Shown piece by piece: positions 11,101-21,534 of a stretch of 64,000 nt of DNA. The DNA comes from Antedon mediterranea (lineage: Eukaryota; Echinodermata; Crinoidea; Comatulida; Antedonidae). Within the stretch, counting starts at the first letter, position 1; each line of letters opens with the position of its first letter. Made by a program: the position numbers and the translations under genes. Under the pieces are notes generated by a model. It was given only the letters and a program-made list of their open reading frames with translations. It searched no databases and was not told the DNA's origin. Location of the stretch: contig NC_092672.1 of assembly GCF_964355755.1 (NCBI RefSeq), forward strand, positions 16,118,501-16,182,500, given 5' to 3'.

Positions 11101-12560
11101 AAAAGTGGCCAAATGGCAAAAAAAAATTTCGCCACAAAAATGTGTAACCAAACCAAAAAAGATTGATTGACCACCATAAACCAATTTCTGAAGTAAAATT
11201 CTCTGGACCTCAAAGTGCACACGAACGTTGATCAAGCTACTAGAGTACTTTCACTCTGAAAATCTATTTTTTTTACTTGACCACCTACTGTAAAGGTCGA
11301 TATTTATAGACAACTGCTCTTAAATATTTCAATGGCATAAGCAAAGTCAATCAGGCTCGGACCTTCAATAAAAAAGGGCCTTAAAAAACTAAATTACTAT
11401 GTTAGGCCACATTTCCATAATTTATCAAAACCCGTCGAACCTTCCCTGCTAGTAATTAATATAAGAAGGTATAGCCAAAATCATTAGAAAAAAACAGAAT
11501 AAAACATGGCAAGATTTAATTTTGTATTTTTTTTTCTCTTTTGTGGGTTTAGCCCACTTTTTTCATTATTCCATTAAATGACAAAGAATACAAGGATTAA
11601 ATATTTAAAAAATGTGTTTATAACATGTATGTACATAATATGGTTAAAAGTGATCTTTTTAAAACATATCTTAATTGGATATCTTTTAATACAAAATTGG
11701 TTTTATTGGCAAAAACCCTCTTATAAAATTATAAAATTATACAATTTTGTATTTTTATAGTACTATACAGATATTGCCTGTTAGAGGTTAAATACAAGAT
11801 TTGACATCCCCGAGGGAATGATATTTTGTTCGATGGAATATTATTTCCCAAAGCGTTAATAGACAGGGGCCATTTCTCAAAATACGGCCTAGAAAACGAA
11901 TCAAGAAGCATCTTTGGGTAGAAGTTGGGATCCACTTGATTTAGGATATTTCGACCTCGCTTATTACGAATATGGCGGATCCCAAGCGAAATTCGGCCAT
12001 CTAGGCCCTTAATTTGCATAATTAAAAATGGCGGCCATTTTTTATAATTACCCTATATCTCGAGAACCACTAGTCACAGATAATTAATTTTGGTCTCAAA
12101 ATATTTTAAATATATGTTTTTATATTCATATTAATGACACATTTTCTCAAAAAATGGATGCAAGTCTTATTTCTGACATTTTGACCTTTGACCTTGATTT
12201 ATCGTATCTCAGTCACCAATAATCGGAGAGACACGAAATAGGGCTCAAATTGTTCAGAAAGTATACATTCATATTTATTATAATGAAATTTTTTTACAAA
12301 AAATGGCCGATTCTACAACTATTGACCTTTGAACTATTAGTCAAATATAATAATATAATAATAATATAACTTTGAAAATTGTGGTATTATGAATTTTTTT
12401 TTCTTTTTAAATTGTTTAAAACATGTGTGTTTCTATCCAGTCTAATGGCACATTTTGTACAAGAATGGCCGATAGTATGGTTATTGACCTTTAAACTACA
12501 GCATAGGCCTACTGTATACTAAATATAATATAATTGCATAACTATGAAATTATTTATACA
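11100..12560. mobile_element. Decayed copy of the inverted-arm element found at 37.8-41.0 kb
   Basis: Positions about 11153-11260 are recognisably the same DNA as the coding stretch 39640-39730 (shared ACCAATTTCTGAAGT, AAATTCTCTG, ACCTCAAAGTGCA, GCTACTAGAGTAC), now with frameshifts. Positions 12040-12500 carry degenerate units with phrases such as GAGAACCACTAGTC, TTTTGGTCTCAAA and AATGGCCGAT, resembling the repeated units in the arms of the 37.8-41.0 kb element. This is a remnant without coding ability. Confidence 0.6.
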
Positions 12561-12589
12561 CAATAATAATTAGTAAAATTATAAAATGC

Positions 12590-13112
12590 ACTGCCATCAA
12601 ATATGATGTGTTATGATTTATATAGATTTAAAAAAAAATTTGAACACGCAAGTTACATTTGTTGAAATTTGAAATTTAAAATTTGAAATTACCTGCCATC
12701 AATATGATGGAGTATGATTATAGATTTTTTTAAATGTGAACATGTCAGCTACATTTGGAAATTACCTGCCATCAATATGATGGATGATGGATTATGATTA
12801 TAGATTTAAAAAAGAATTTGAACACGTAAGGTACATTTGAAAATTACCTGCCATCAATATGATGGATTATGATTATAGATTTAAAAAAGAATTTGAACAC
12901 GTCAGCTACATTTGGTAATTTGGAAATTACCTGCCATCAATATGATGGATTATGATTGTATAGTACCTGCCATCAATATGATGGATTATGATTATAGATT
13001 TAAAAAAGAATTTGAACACGTAAGCTACATTTGAAAATGACCTGCCATCAATATGATGGATTATGATTGTATAGATTTAAAAGAAAATGTGAACACGTAA
13101 GCTACATTTGGA
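12590..13112. repeat. Tandem repeat, about seven units of 75-83 bp
   Basis: The landmark ACCTGCCATCAATATGATGG recurs at 12691, 12764, 12846, 12929, 12965 and 13040 (one short 36-base interval), with a diverged first unit near 12590. Each unit continues with ATTATGATTATAGATTTAAA and GAACACGTAAGCTACATTTG. It is intronic to the SGSM-like gene. Confidence 0.9.
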
Positions 13113-13250
13113 ATGTGGTTTCAGCAAAACGCAAACTTCTCCCCTGAGCAACGTGCCAAAGACATTTTTGACATTCCATTTTCAACACGTGTACCTCTCT
13201 CGCAAATATACAGCAAGGTCAAAATTCATGACTGGGTTTATGTTCTATTG
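13113..13250 (+). pseudogene. Unrecognised ORF fragment next to tandem repeat
   Basis: A reading frame beginning MWFQQNANFSPEQRAKDIFD and continuing with IPFSTRVPLSQIYSKVK has protein-like composition (charged, no low complexity), unlike neighbouring random ORFs. It starts right where the 75-83 bp tandem array ends and lies on the opposite strand to the host gene. It probably belongs to a mobile element, but no family was recognised and no splice signals were assigned. Confidence 0.3.
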
Positions 13251-13353
13251 AACATAGTGTCTCTAATTAGTATTCTATTTCACAAACCTAACTATTTGTT
13301 ATGTAATCTCTATTGACAACAAATAACATTTTAACGAACACTTGCTAGTATAC

Positions 13354-13487
13354 CTTCTGTCAGCCTCTTCTCCATCACTGGAGTTAGTGCTTCCATTCAT
13401 CAACTGGTTCGGCGTCCACTTAATGGTTAACAAGTCAGCTGATTGGTGTAATGATAAGTACCCTGGAGTTTGTTCAACATCTTCCTT
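13354..13487 (-). CDS. SGSM1/2: SGSM1/2-like, exon with PGYLSLHQ...TPNQLMNGS motif
   Basis: A 134 bp exon; acceptor ATTTACAG, donor GTATAC. It is phase 0 at entry and phase 2 at exit. It encodes [33 protein letters not shown] and then a Ser/Glu/Asp-rich stretch. The family signature [22 protein letters not shown] is diagnostic of SGSM1/SGSM2, where this region follows the LLYGKN-VLVQP motif. It is 399 bases downstream of the preceding exon, the shortest intron found in the gene. Confidence 0.96.
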
Positions 13488-13886
13488 CTGTAAATATATT
13501 ATTTGTTTAATAATATACAATGATTAAAGCAATTAGTAAGGTAATAGACAAATTAAAAAGTGGTAAGATGAAAGAACTATCCTCTAGCCTATGCAAAAGC
13601 ACCGCTGTCAATCATACACAAACGCCTTCTTTGAATACCATATAGTGATATCGTCAATATAATATAAAATCTTTTAACATCGTCATGACAGGAGACATTG
13701 TAAAGTACCTTTCATCAAATACTGATGCAAGTCTTTCTCTTTTATTTGTACATGATATGTGGAGTATAATTATGAAAGTCCCAAATTTACCCATTCTTAC
13801 TTAAATTAACAAAAATAATGATCAATCAATATGATAGATTATCTTTATTAATCGAAAGAAAAATGAAATATCAACATTGGACTTAC

Positions 13887-14015
13887 TGGTTGAACAAGAA
13901 CATTATTTTTCCCATACAGTAATGTTGCTCTTGAATTCTGATGTAGTGATTCTACATAATCTTTTGCTGACATCTGAACACAGTTATCACTATTACTCGT
14001 TGTCATTTTTCTCGA
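13887..14015 (-). CDS. SGSM1/2: SGSM1/2-like, exon with VESLHQNSR..LLYGKNNVLVQP motif
   Basis: A 129 bp exon of 43 codons; acceptor TATATACAG, donor GTAAGT, phase 0 at both ends. The product contains DYVESLHQNSRATLLYGKNN followed by VLVQP, essentially the vertebrate SGSM1/2 sequence at this place. The Ser/Thr/Asn-rich start (SRKMTTSNSDN) is variable. The preceding exon found (21089-21223) ends in phase 1 while this one starts in phase 0. At least one exon of length 3n+2 therefore remains undetected in the 7 kb between them. Confidence 0.97.
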
Positions 14016-14119
14016 CTGTATATAAAAACACATTTTCATTTTCATTTCAATATTTTTCAATTGTGAATTATATAATCTTTCTAAGAATATGTTCTGTAAA
14101 ACACATTTAATAGAACAAA

Positions 14120-15045
14120 ATGCAGGAATTATGGCTAGCTAATTTACAAAAGCAACATTTAACATAATGTAACGATAAGATAATGAAATCATCTTTTACC
14201 TATAAATATAAAAATGGTTCTATAAATCTATACAGTTGTTTTAAACTGCTGGAGTGGATTAGGGGAGATGTAATGTACAGTAGTATCCAGAAAACTTATA
14301 TCATACCCTCGCAATTTTTTTGCAGACAAAACATGGTTAATTAGGTAACCATTGCACAGCCCACATTCACTCAAGCGTTATGAGTAATTCATTTCTATAG
14401 CAAACTAGTAGTTTTACCTTCAAAGAAAATTGTTTATCAACACAAGACAAAGGCCAAGGCATGTCAATATTACCATAGAGATATTATCTCTATGATATTA
14501 CAGAACAATGAAACTTGAGCTGAAGGTCAAGATTCCCACAAACATGGAATGAGTAACTGGCCAATATGCTAAGACAATGTAAAACCCTAGATTTATATTG
14601 CAGTAACTATTACATTCAATTATGGGAAACGTATTGTAGTGTCTATAAAAAGGGCCTTGTCATAGAAACCTGCAATTGTTGAATAATCTAGAGCTAATGG
14701 TTATACTAAATGTGTAATTGGTGTGTTTACTCTACAATGTAGTATTGTATAATCCAGCAGTGTAGTGATTAATATGCAAAGATACATGGCAAGTCGTATT
14801 GTATAGCTACAGGGAGAGGTTTAGTTACGGTAGGTACTTAGAGCAGGCAGCCAAGCATGTTGTTGTGTTGGGTACAGTGTTGGTAAAAGTATCAAATTGT
14901 GGGCGAATCCGTAGAGCGATTGTGGAATCCATTCTTTAGTTAGCTGATAGTTAACAGTGGCCTTCTCTGTTGAGAGTACACTCCACTCCTGTATGTAGTT
15001 AGTTGTTTCGATGGTGAGTAATAGTAACTCTAGCCATGAAACACC
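14120..15045. other. Intronic stretch, nothing recognised
   Basis: No repeat family or exon was recognised here. The exon missing between 21.1 and 14.0 kb was sought in this stretch without success. Confidence 0.4.
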
Positions 15046-15049
15046 TTAA

Positions 15050-17198
15050 AGACCCCTTCCCTACGTTTTTTAGATCTAATTTAAGATCACAAACTATATT
15101 TAAAGATGTATTGTCACTTGAAACACAAAAAAATGAAGGTAAAAATATTCTAAATTTAAATTGGCCATATTAAAATGGACTTGAAATGGATTTTCGATTT
15201 TCAAGAAATTCACACATGTTATTTAAATGTATCAAATTAACACAAACCCATACAAATAAAAACAAAATGTATAGTATTTTGAGTAAAAACGAAATTTTAA
15301 TATACCATGGTAAATTAGCGAAAATTACTCACGCCATTGCAATATTCTATTTCAACGGCCGTCGGAAGCCCCTATATTCACGACGTCACATATACACACG
15401 ATGATATCGAGAGCATGTATGCCGCCCGATAGTCAGTGAATGATCGACGGCCTGGAAAGATACCCGAAGCGTTGACACTAATACTAATTTATTCAATATC
15501 TAATGTTGTTGAAATATAGGTCCCTAAAATGTACTTCGTTTGTTCTAAAACCCGAATTTAGAAGGCCTACCTCCCAAACCTTTACTAGGCCTAACTAGGC
15601 TAGGCCCCCAATCCAGCGGAGTCGATCCACTACCCACATCATGCGGCGAGGCTCCGTTTCATGTGCATCCAAAGACCAAAGCGATATCAACAACTTGCTG
15701 CGCTCATTGTCAAGCCAAAGTAAAATATGAATAAAATTCGTTTTCGAACTGCCTGATTCGTGACAAATAAATTATCATCTCATATTACTAATTTAATTCT
15801 GCTAAACTAAAAACTAAAGAAATTAACACATTTTAGCAGTATAAATTACGAACGATATACAAAATACACGAACGGAAAATATGGATACGCATCATTGCGC
15901 ACGGAGCTGTATCCCGGACAACGTTGCCAGGCCAACTTCGGTATTGCTAGAAAAAACCCGTTGATTTTAAGATTTTAAATCGTCATTTACTTGATAAATA
16001 ACCGTTTATACGGTAATAATTTTATCTAAAAAAATTCTAAATACGTTTCTGCAAATGCACAAGCATTTTTTAGAAAATACTCCATAGATTTCAAGAGTTA
16101 TAGCCAAAAAACTGCAAATTGTCCATTGGAGGGATAGGAATATATTCGCAAAGTGACGTCACCCGCGAATTTTTTTGATTTTCAAATAGGGCTTTCCCCA
16201 AAAGGGCCAATTTATATTTTGTAACAATATACATTCTATCAACACCTAATAGCCCCCAAAACATCATTCTAAAATGAAAAAAATCGAAAATCCATTTCAG
16301 GTCCATTTTAATTAAAACCTAGTCTGAATAAACAAAGTGACTCTGTAAAAGCTAAGCTTTTCATTTGACAGGATGTTAGACAATAGGTCTTTTGTTATTT
16401 AAACTTTGACCCTTGGCTTGTGCTACTTAATTAGTTGTTGTTTTATATTTTATTCATTGGACTTGATAATGACCCCATGATGGAGTCGAAACGTCGTTCT
16501 CTTTTAAGCGTTATTTTTATATTAAATATTAAAGTTATTCACTTTAAGTCGAAAATTCGAGCCAAAAACAACAATTTTACGTACTTAACAGCTAAATTAA
16601 TTTGATTACATTTCGTCTGGAAATCGTCACGAGCGAAAGTAAACAAAGATTTCAAACCATGAGTATACATTATGCATGATGCTAATTAGGATTGTTTACA
16701 ACTCGTCACGGTTGAGAAGGTGTTTTCACACAGATCGCGAGGAAGTTTTATGATTAATGCATACCGAGTAGCCAAATAAGCTCGTTGCATTATGAGATAT
16801 GTTTTGATAATTTTTGGTGAAAGTTAATAACTATTATGATACTTCAAAATTACCCACTTTTTTTCGAAATCTATTTTTTTTCTTTTTTTTGGAATTTGAC
16901 AAAGGGACAATACATCTTTAATATAAAAATAAAACTATATGGTCCTACTGCGATAACTTTTTTTTTTTTTTTTAAATGTGAAAAATAAGTCAATTCTAAT
17001 AATTATAGCAGCCCACTATAAATCCCAAAATGCATTGCGCACGGATTGATATTTTTGTTTTTCTTCTGTAATTCACCCACTTTTCGATTGAAAATTTACA
17101 ACATACATTTAATACAAGGAATGACCTGGTTTAATGTTTTTAAAGTAATATATATGTATCATTTTCACAAAACGTCACAAATTGTAGGTAAGGGGTCT
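15050..17198. mobile_element. TTAA-flanked TIR element, copy 3, split by a second element
   Basis: The outer ends are AGACCCCTTCCCTACG at 15050 and the complement of AGACCCCTTACCTACA at 17198, with TTAA on both sides (15046-15049, 17199-17202). Left and right halves align with copy 1 at 7823-8447, but 1.8 kb is inserted after the ACAAACTATATTTAA landmark. The right half has lost the internal GATCGATCGTG to ACCGTCCACGAG section. Confidence 0.85.
15104..16917. mobile_element. 1.8 kb TTAA element nested in the preceding one
   Basis: The termini are AGATGTATTGTC and its exact complement GACAATACATCT, flanked by TTAA at 15100-15103 and 16918-16921. The undisturbed site is seen in copies 1 and 2, where ACTATATTTAATGTAAAAAT runs without interruption, so the 4-base duplication is directly demonstrated. 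Inside is a 32-base inverted repeat (about 15169-15200 and 16281-16311, core GAAATGGATTTTCGATTTT). There is also a segment at 16440-16500 containing GATGGAGTCGAAACGTCG, reminiscent of Penelope-like 3' ends. No transposase ORF was seen. Confidence 0.88.
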
Positions 17199-17209
17199 TT
17201 AATCATTGT

Positions 17210-17770
17210 ATTGTGATGGGAAGTGTTGACTTAATTGCATGGAACTCTGGGTTATTTTATTTTTATGGCCGTCTATTTATTAGTGTTTGGTTGTTTTGGA
17301 CGGGTGCTGAATGACTATCGTCGGTCATCAGCATGTACTAAAGATTGTCTCCAGTTGAGGTCCTCGATGGGTACCGTCAAGCCAAGGTTCTGAGCAGAAA
17401 TATGAGTGGAGCTGTACGCATAGAGAATGTTGTTTGGGGTGCAGTGAAATTGATTGGAGAAGATAGATTAGCGGAGGTGTACGTGTCTAGTCTGTGATTC
17501 ATTTATAGCGAGTGGTAGATCAAAGACAGATGAGCAGAGATGTACATACTGTATACAAATAAACTTATTACTGAAAGTTGCTTGTCAACATTTGTATATA
17601 AATTAAAAATTACAAAAAAAATAAACTTTCGTATATCGTTACATGCTACTTTATTATTTCAAATGACTATGACAGTGACAGCGAGTATCAACAAATCACA
17701 AATGTTATACTTTTTTTTAGTGTTACATTATTTATAAAACATGAAAACAAATAAATTTCATTACTGAGTG
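17210..17770. other. Intronic stretch, nothing recognised
   Basis: Apart from a segment near 17545-17620 (TTATTACTGAAAGTTGCTTG and the following bases) related to 25350-25420, no feature was recognised. Confidence 0.4.
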
Positions 17771-17774
17771 AATA

Positions 17775-18179
17775 TCATAAGTGACAATTTTCTCTTATGG
17801 AAGCATACCAGAAGTAATGTCATGAGACTATATTTACCAAGGAAGGAAGGAGGAAGAGGGCTGATCAGCATTGAGGATTGTGTTAGGAAAGAGAGTAAGT
17901 CATTGCATGGCTACCTAAAAAATACTACAGAGTAGATGCTGCAATTTGCTTTCAGAGTATCAGAAGGAGGAAAGATGAAAAAACCATGGGCTGGAAAGGG
18001 AAAGCCCGACATGGAGAGTTTGTGCGACAAACAACAGATGTATCAGAAGAAGATTCTTGGAGATGGCTTAGGAATGGTTTTTTGAAGGAGACAGAAGGTT
18101 TGACACTATCTGCTCAAGAACGAATGCGATAAAAGTAGGGAGCGTTCAGATGTTGGCCATCCAGGGAACAGCACACATA
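17775..18179 (+). pseudogene. LINE reverse-transcriptase C-terminal fragment, left part
   Basis: The plus strand reads, with few breaks, NFLLWKHTRSNVMRLYLPRK, EGGRGLISIEDCVRKE, HGEFVRQTTDV and KETEGLTLSAQEQ. The pattern (R-Y-PR--GGRGL-S-EDCV--E, then HG-F-R-T, then ETEGL--AAQ--A) is the C-terminal region of a LINE type widespread in cnidarians and echinoderms. A TIR element interrupts it at 18180 and the reading resumes at 19353 with IEKTQKNIRDNR. It is 5'-truncated and inactive. Confidence 0.7.
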
Positions 18180-19352
18180 AGCCTCTTTCTCACAGATGTG
18201 CCTGCAATATACAGGTACAGTGTGCTGGCGTCGTGCCGGTATCGTTACCGGCATATACCCATTCTCATTGAACTATCGTGCCGGAAATATAACCGGTATA
18301 TACCGGCTTTCTGTGAGAAAAAAGTCGGGCATATTCGGTCAATAAAAAGTCTCTGACAAAATAATTATTGAGGGCGTCCTTTATTGTTATTATTTTTGTC
18401 TAGCGATATATGGCAGCGAATGTTAAGTTATTATCTTCCTTTATAGCATATTTATGCAATACATGCTATGTACAGTATATTGTGCATATATTATACATGT
18501 AGAGCAATTAGCCGTAATCGGCAATCTGTAAAACACCTTAGAAGGCTGTACAATTTACAAGGCGACGAAGGGTCAGGCACCAACAAAGAGCTATATGGCC
18601 TAGCCATGGCCTATAGATTATGCTACAAATTTCTTCTTTAATTTTAAGCAGCTCTCTTATCTCACTATCCCTCCAGTTCGACATTATTATTGTTAATTGA
18701 ATTGAATCGGCGCCAAAGTGATACCCCGGAATATAACAGCGTTACGTTCTCACAGAATGCCCGTCTGGCATTGCGGGGACTATCCCTAGAATATTACTAG
18801 GTCTAAAGGCCCATTTACTGTACACTAGGACGATAACGATCGACGATAAATAGACAAATGTGCATTTTTCATACATAAAACAAAAGTAATATAAAAACTT
18901 TTCATTCTAGAACTATAGAATAACCTTCTATGCTTCCTTTGATGAAAATGATATTTTCACACGTCCAATCAAATGACGTCATGATTAGTAAGAGCAATAA
19001 TATCGTGACAATACAACGATTTTATTGTTTTTATTTATCATGACGTCATTTGATTGGAATTTTAAAAATATTATTTTTATCAAAGACAGCCTAAATGATT
19101 ATCCTATAGTTCTAGAACGAAAACCTTTCTAATTTATTTTGTTTTATGTAAAAAATATGCATGTTTATATATTTATCGTCCATCGTTATCGTCCTAGTGT
19201 AAATGGGCCTTAAAGCAGGTCATGTCGATGCCGGCATGCCGCATGATGCCGGCATGATTCCAAGACGACCCGTTCTCACAGAAAACCATACCGGCATGGT
19301 AATGGTATATTCCCACAATATTCCTGGCACACAGCTCTGTGAGAAAGGGGCT
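18180..19352. mobile_element. TIR element inserted in the LINE
   Basis: The ends are AGCCTCTTTCTCACAGA at 18180 and the complement of AGCCCCTTTCTCACAGA at 19352. ATA flanks both sides (18177-18179, 19353-19355), a candidate 3-bp duplication. Removing the element restores a LINE-like reading across the joint. Subterminal sequence is rich in GCCGGCAT/ACCGGTAT motifs on both sides. Three-base duplications suggest a PIF/Harbinger-type element, tentatively. There is no ORF of note. Confidence 0.75.
18807..19210. mobile_element. 404-bp palindromic MITE nested in the TIR element
   Basis: Almost the whole length is one inverted repeat. The left arm starts AGGCCCATTTACTGTACACT and includes GGACGATAACGATCGACGAT and TCTAGAACTATAGAATAACC. 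The right arm is its complement and ends AGTGTAAATGGGCCT. TAA at 18804-18806 and 19211-19213 is the candidate target duplication. The centre contains TGACGTCAT on both arms. It could fold into a long hairpin RNA if transcribed. Confidence 0.88.
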
Positions 19353-19396
19353 ATATTGAGAAGACCCAGAAGAACATTAGAGATAATCGATAAATA
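19353..19396 (+). pseudogene. LINE fragment, right part
   Basis: Continuation of the 17775-18179 LINE after the inserted element; reads IEKTQKNIRDNR then a stop, followed by a short (AAT)n run. The normal protein would continue further. Confidence 0.5.
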
Positions 19397-19600
19397 ATAA
19401 TAATAATAATATCCTGGATTTATAGCGCCTATTGCTGTGAAACCTCTAAGCACTGAACATTATTACCCCGGTCATTTTTTTGCATCAAACACGTATGGAA
19501 ACATACTCCCATAATGCAGCTAGTAATCAGCGCAAAATTGTGTCTTGATGTAAACCGGGTACCCATTTATACACCTTGGTGGAGAAAGGTAAACGTAAGT
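19394..19600 (+). repeat. Dispersed repeat with 'CTGGATTTATAGCGCC' head
   Basis: After (AAT)n comes CTGGATTTATAGCGCC, CTAAGCACTGAACATTATTA, CCCCGGTCA and GGGTACCCATTTATACACC, with GGTGGAGAAAGG at the end. This order of landmarks matches a repeat common in many aquatic animal genomes. The copy is degenerate. Confidence 0.55.
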
Positions 19601-20061
19601 TGCTTTTAAATCTTTTTTACTCATTTGGTGGCTCTGAAAGGAGCTGTTTGGCTTGATACAGGTAGAAGAGGTGGGTGGAAATGTGGTAGATGATTGTGAA
19701 TGGGTTGCATTGGTGGAGGTGCTGGTCTTCTGCATCCCTCATCAATGGAAATGATGCATCTTTTCCAAGGTTGCGTCTGGTTCATTCATCAAGTATCGCA
19801 AGGTATTTTAGCACTCGCTCTTTTACATGTATTATTTATCTATCATCATCTATCTATCACCTATCATCTGTCATTAATCAGAATCAGTATCATTTCATTT
19901 CATGCGCGAAGGCTTTTATTCAATAACTAGGCCACCGGCATAACATATCGTATGACACCAATAGTACAATCAACTGATAATGAGAATCTTCCACATTCAC
20001 TCATGATACCTTCATTGGTTGCTGATTTTCCAATTCCTAAAATATACCTGCAGAATCTAAT

Positions 20062-20470
20062 TTATAAATCATCAATAATTTGTATATTATTTAATCCCCA
20101 TATTTCACTGCCATATAAGATAATTGGGATGATCTTCACATCAAATAAACAATTCCAAATATTAATTTTTAGGTGACCAAACTTTTCTTGTACAGTATTA
20201 CATTTTTTACAGTGTACAGTGCTTTGTTGCCCTGGTGTGCAGTTTATTTGTCTGGCCTTTTCCCATGTTCCTGTAAATTTGAATGTCACACCTAAATATT
20301 TGAATAATTTTACTATTTCAATTTCTTTATCTAAATATGTCCATATTTCACATCTTTTTAGTATTCCACTATTCTTGAATATTGTCATAGCTTATTTAGC
20401 AAATCTTGTAAGGCGCATACTGTGTCACTAATTTGTACCAGATCGTCTGCGTATAACAATTGGAAATGTT
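20062..20470 (-). pseudogene. LINE reverse-transcriptase fragment with YADD box
   Basis: Minus strand: QLLYADDLVQISDTVCALQD (YADD at 20442-20453) is in one frame. A one-base shift follows near 20388, then MTIFKNSGILKR, EIVKLFKYLGVTF and VKIIPIILYGSEIWG. These are the catalytic and thumb motifs of non-LTR reverse transcriptases (YADD; K-LG; P-LLYG-E-WG). It is truncated at both ends. It sits in the 32.5-10 kb part of the host gene, in the same strand orientation as that gene. Confidence 0.82.
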
Positions 20471-20491
20471 TGACATGTCGAGGTTTACTTA

Positions 20492-20670
20492 ATGATCTAG
20501 CTCAATGACCTTTTGTTTAACAAATGTTCGATGATCACCGGAGCACGCTGTACAACGAGTTCCAAATTTGAGCAGAAAGTAGCTGCTAAACAGATTTGTA
20601 ATCAACCCCTCGCGGAATATTGGCCATGACATGTTTTTTTTCTGAATATTTTCCATGGACAGTACAAGGG
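20492..20670. repeat. Dispersed repeat, copy 2
   Basis: Homologous in order and orientation to 9491-9662, diverged by scattered substitutions and small indels. Adjacent to it, a ~45-base segment starting GGTTGTGTTGATTTCTACCA is directly repeated at 20678 and 20858. Confidence 0.65.
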
Positions 20671-21088
20671 TAGATCAGGTTGTGTTGATTTCTACCAAAG
20701 AAATGAACCATTGAATAAAACTTTACACACATAGAACATTATAAACTGAACATACAATAGTACAAAGTATGATGCATAATGATTATGGAAACAACTTGAA
20801 AAAAATCTGTCAAAGCAATAAATAGCAAACTTTAACAGTAGCAAATACAGATTATCCGGTTGTGTTGATTTCTACCAAAGGAATGAACCAATGAACATTT
20901 CTACATCTATGAAGTGTAGTAATTTAAAATATTATTAACAAAAACATACTTACTTAGTAGGCAAGATCAAATTCTTCAAGCAAGTACTTTATATTAAACA
21001 GTTGGGTAAAAATACAGCAATAAATTTGCATTATTGTCTGTTTAGACCTATAATGCCAACAGAATAGATTAGATACATACTGTTAAAC

Positions 21089-21223
21089 CAGGTCTTCTTG
21101 GAGATGTAGAGCCTGTTGTTCCGCTATGAATGCGATGTCGTTGTACTAGTTCATCTGCTGGAGGGTCTGTCCAATAATGATCAGGTGTTTTCATTTTTGA
21201 ATAATCCAATGCACATGGACCAA
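21089..21223 (-). CDS. SGSM1/2: SGSM1/2-like, exon with [26 protein letters not shown] motif
   Basis: A 135 bp exon; acceptor TTATTTTAG, donor GTTTAA. It begins with two bases that complete the codon opened by the previous exon (30644-30711) and ends in phase 1. The product [20 protein letters not shown] then [14 protein letters not shown] matches a segment conserved almost without change in SGSM1/2, just after the RUN domain. The Ser/Thr/Arg/Pro end ([10 protein letters not shown]) corresponds to the variable region before the vertebrate GIRKRHSS segment, which was not found here. Confidence 0.97.
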
Positions 21224-21534
21224 CTAAAATAAATCATATTCAACTCATTATTCGCCAAGAACTTAATATTATTGTTAATTTGTTAATAGTGAGCTTTCGC
21301 ATTGGGATGGTAGATGAAAGGAGATGGTAATTTATACAAGATCAATCTCTGCCAGCGTATAAGCTAACTATACTCAGTTTCATTCATTATTATCATGAAT
21401 TTATTTGATATATATTATTATTATATATTTTGATTTAACTTTCAGTCTGAAAAAAAAAACAAGAACATTCACATCATTTCAAAATTGTTCAACAACAAAA
21501 TATGGTCGATCAGTACAACACTAGAAATTAATTC

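Noticed and set aside
11729-12019. 96-residue minus-strand ORF
   Set aside because: Lies in a decayed repeat with arm-type units; no recognisable domain.
12590-13112. CRISPR-like array
   Set aside because: Regular repeats, but units are fully repeated without unique spacers, one interval is 36 bases, and the genome is eukaryotic with introns.
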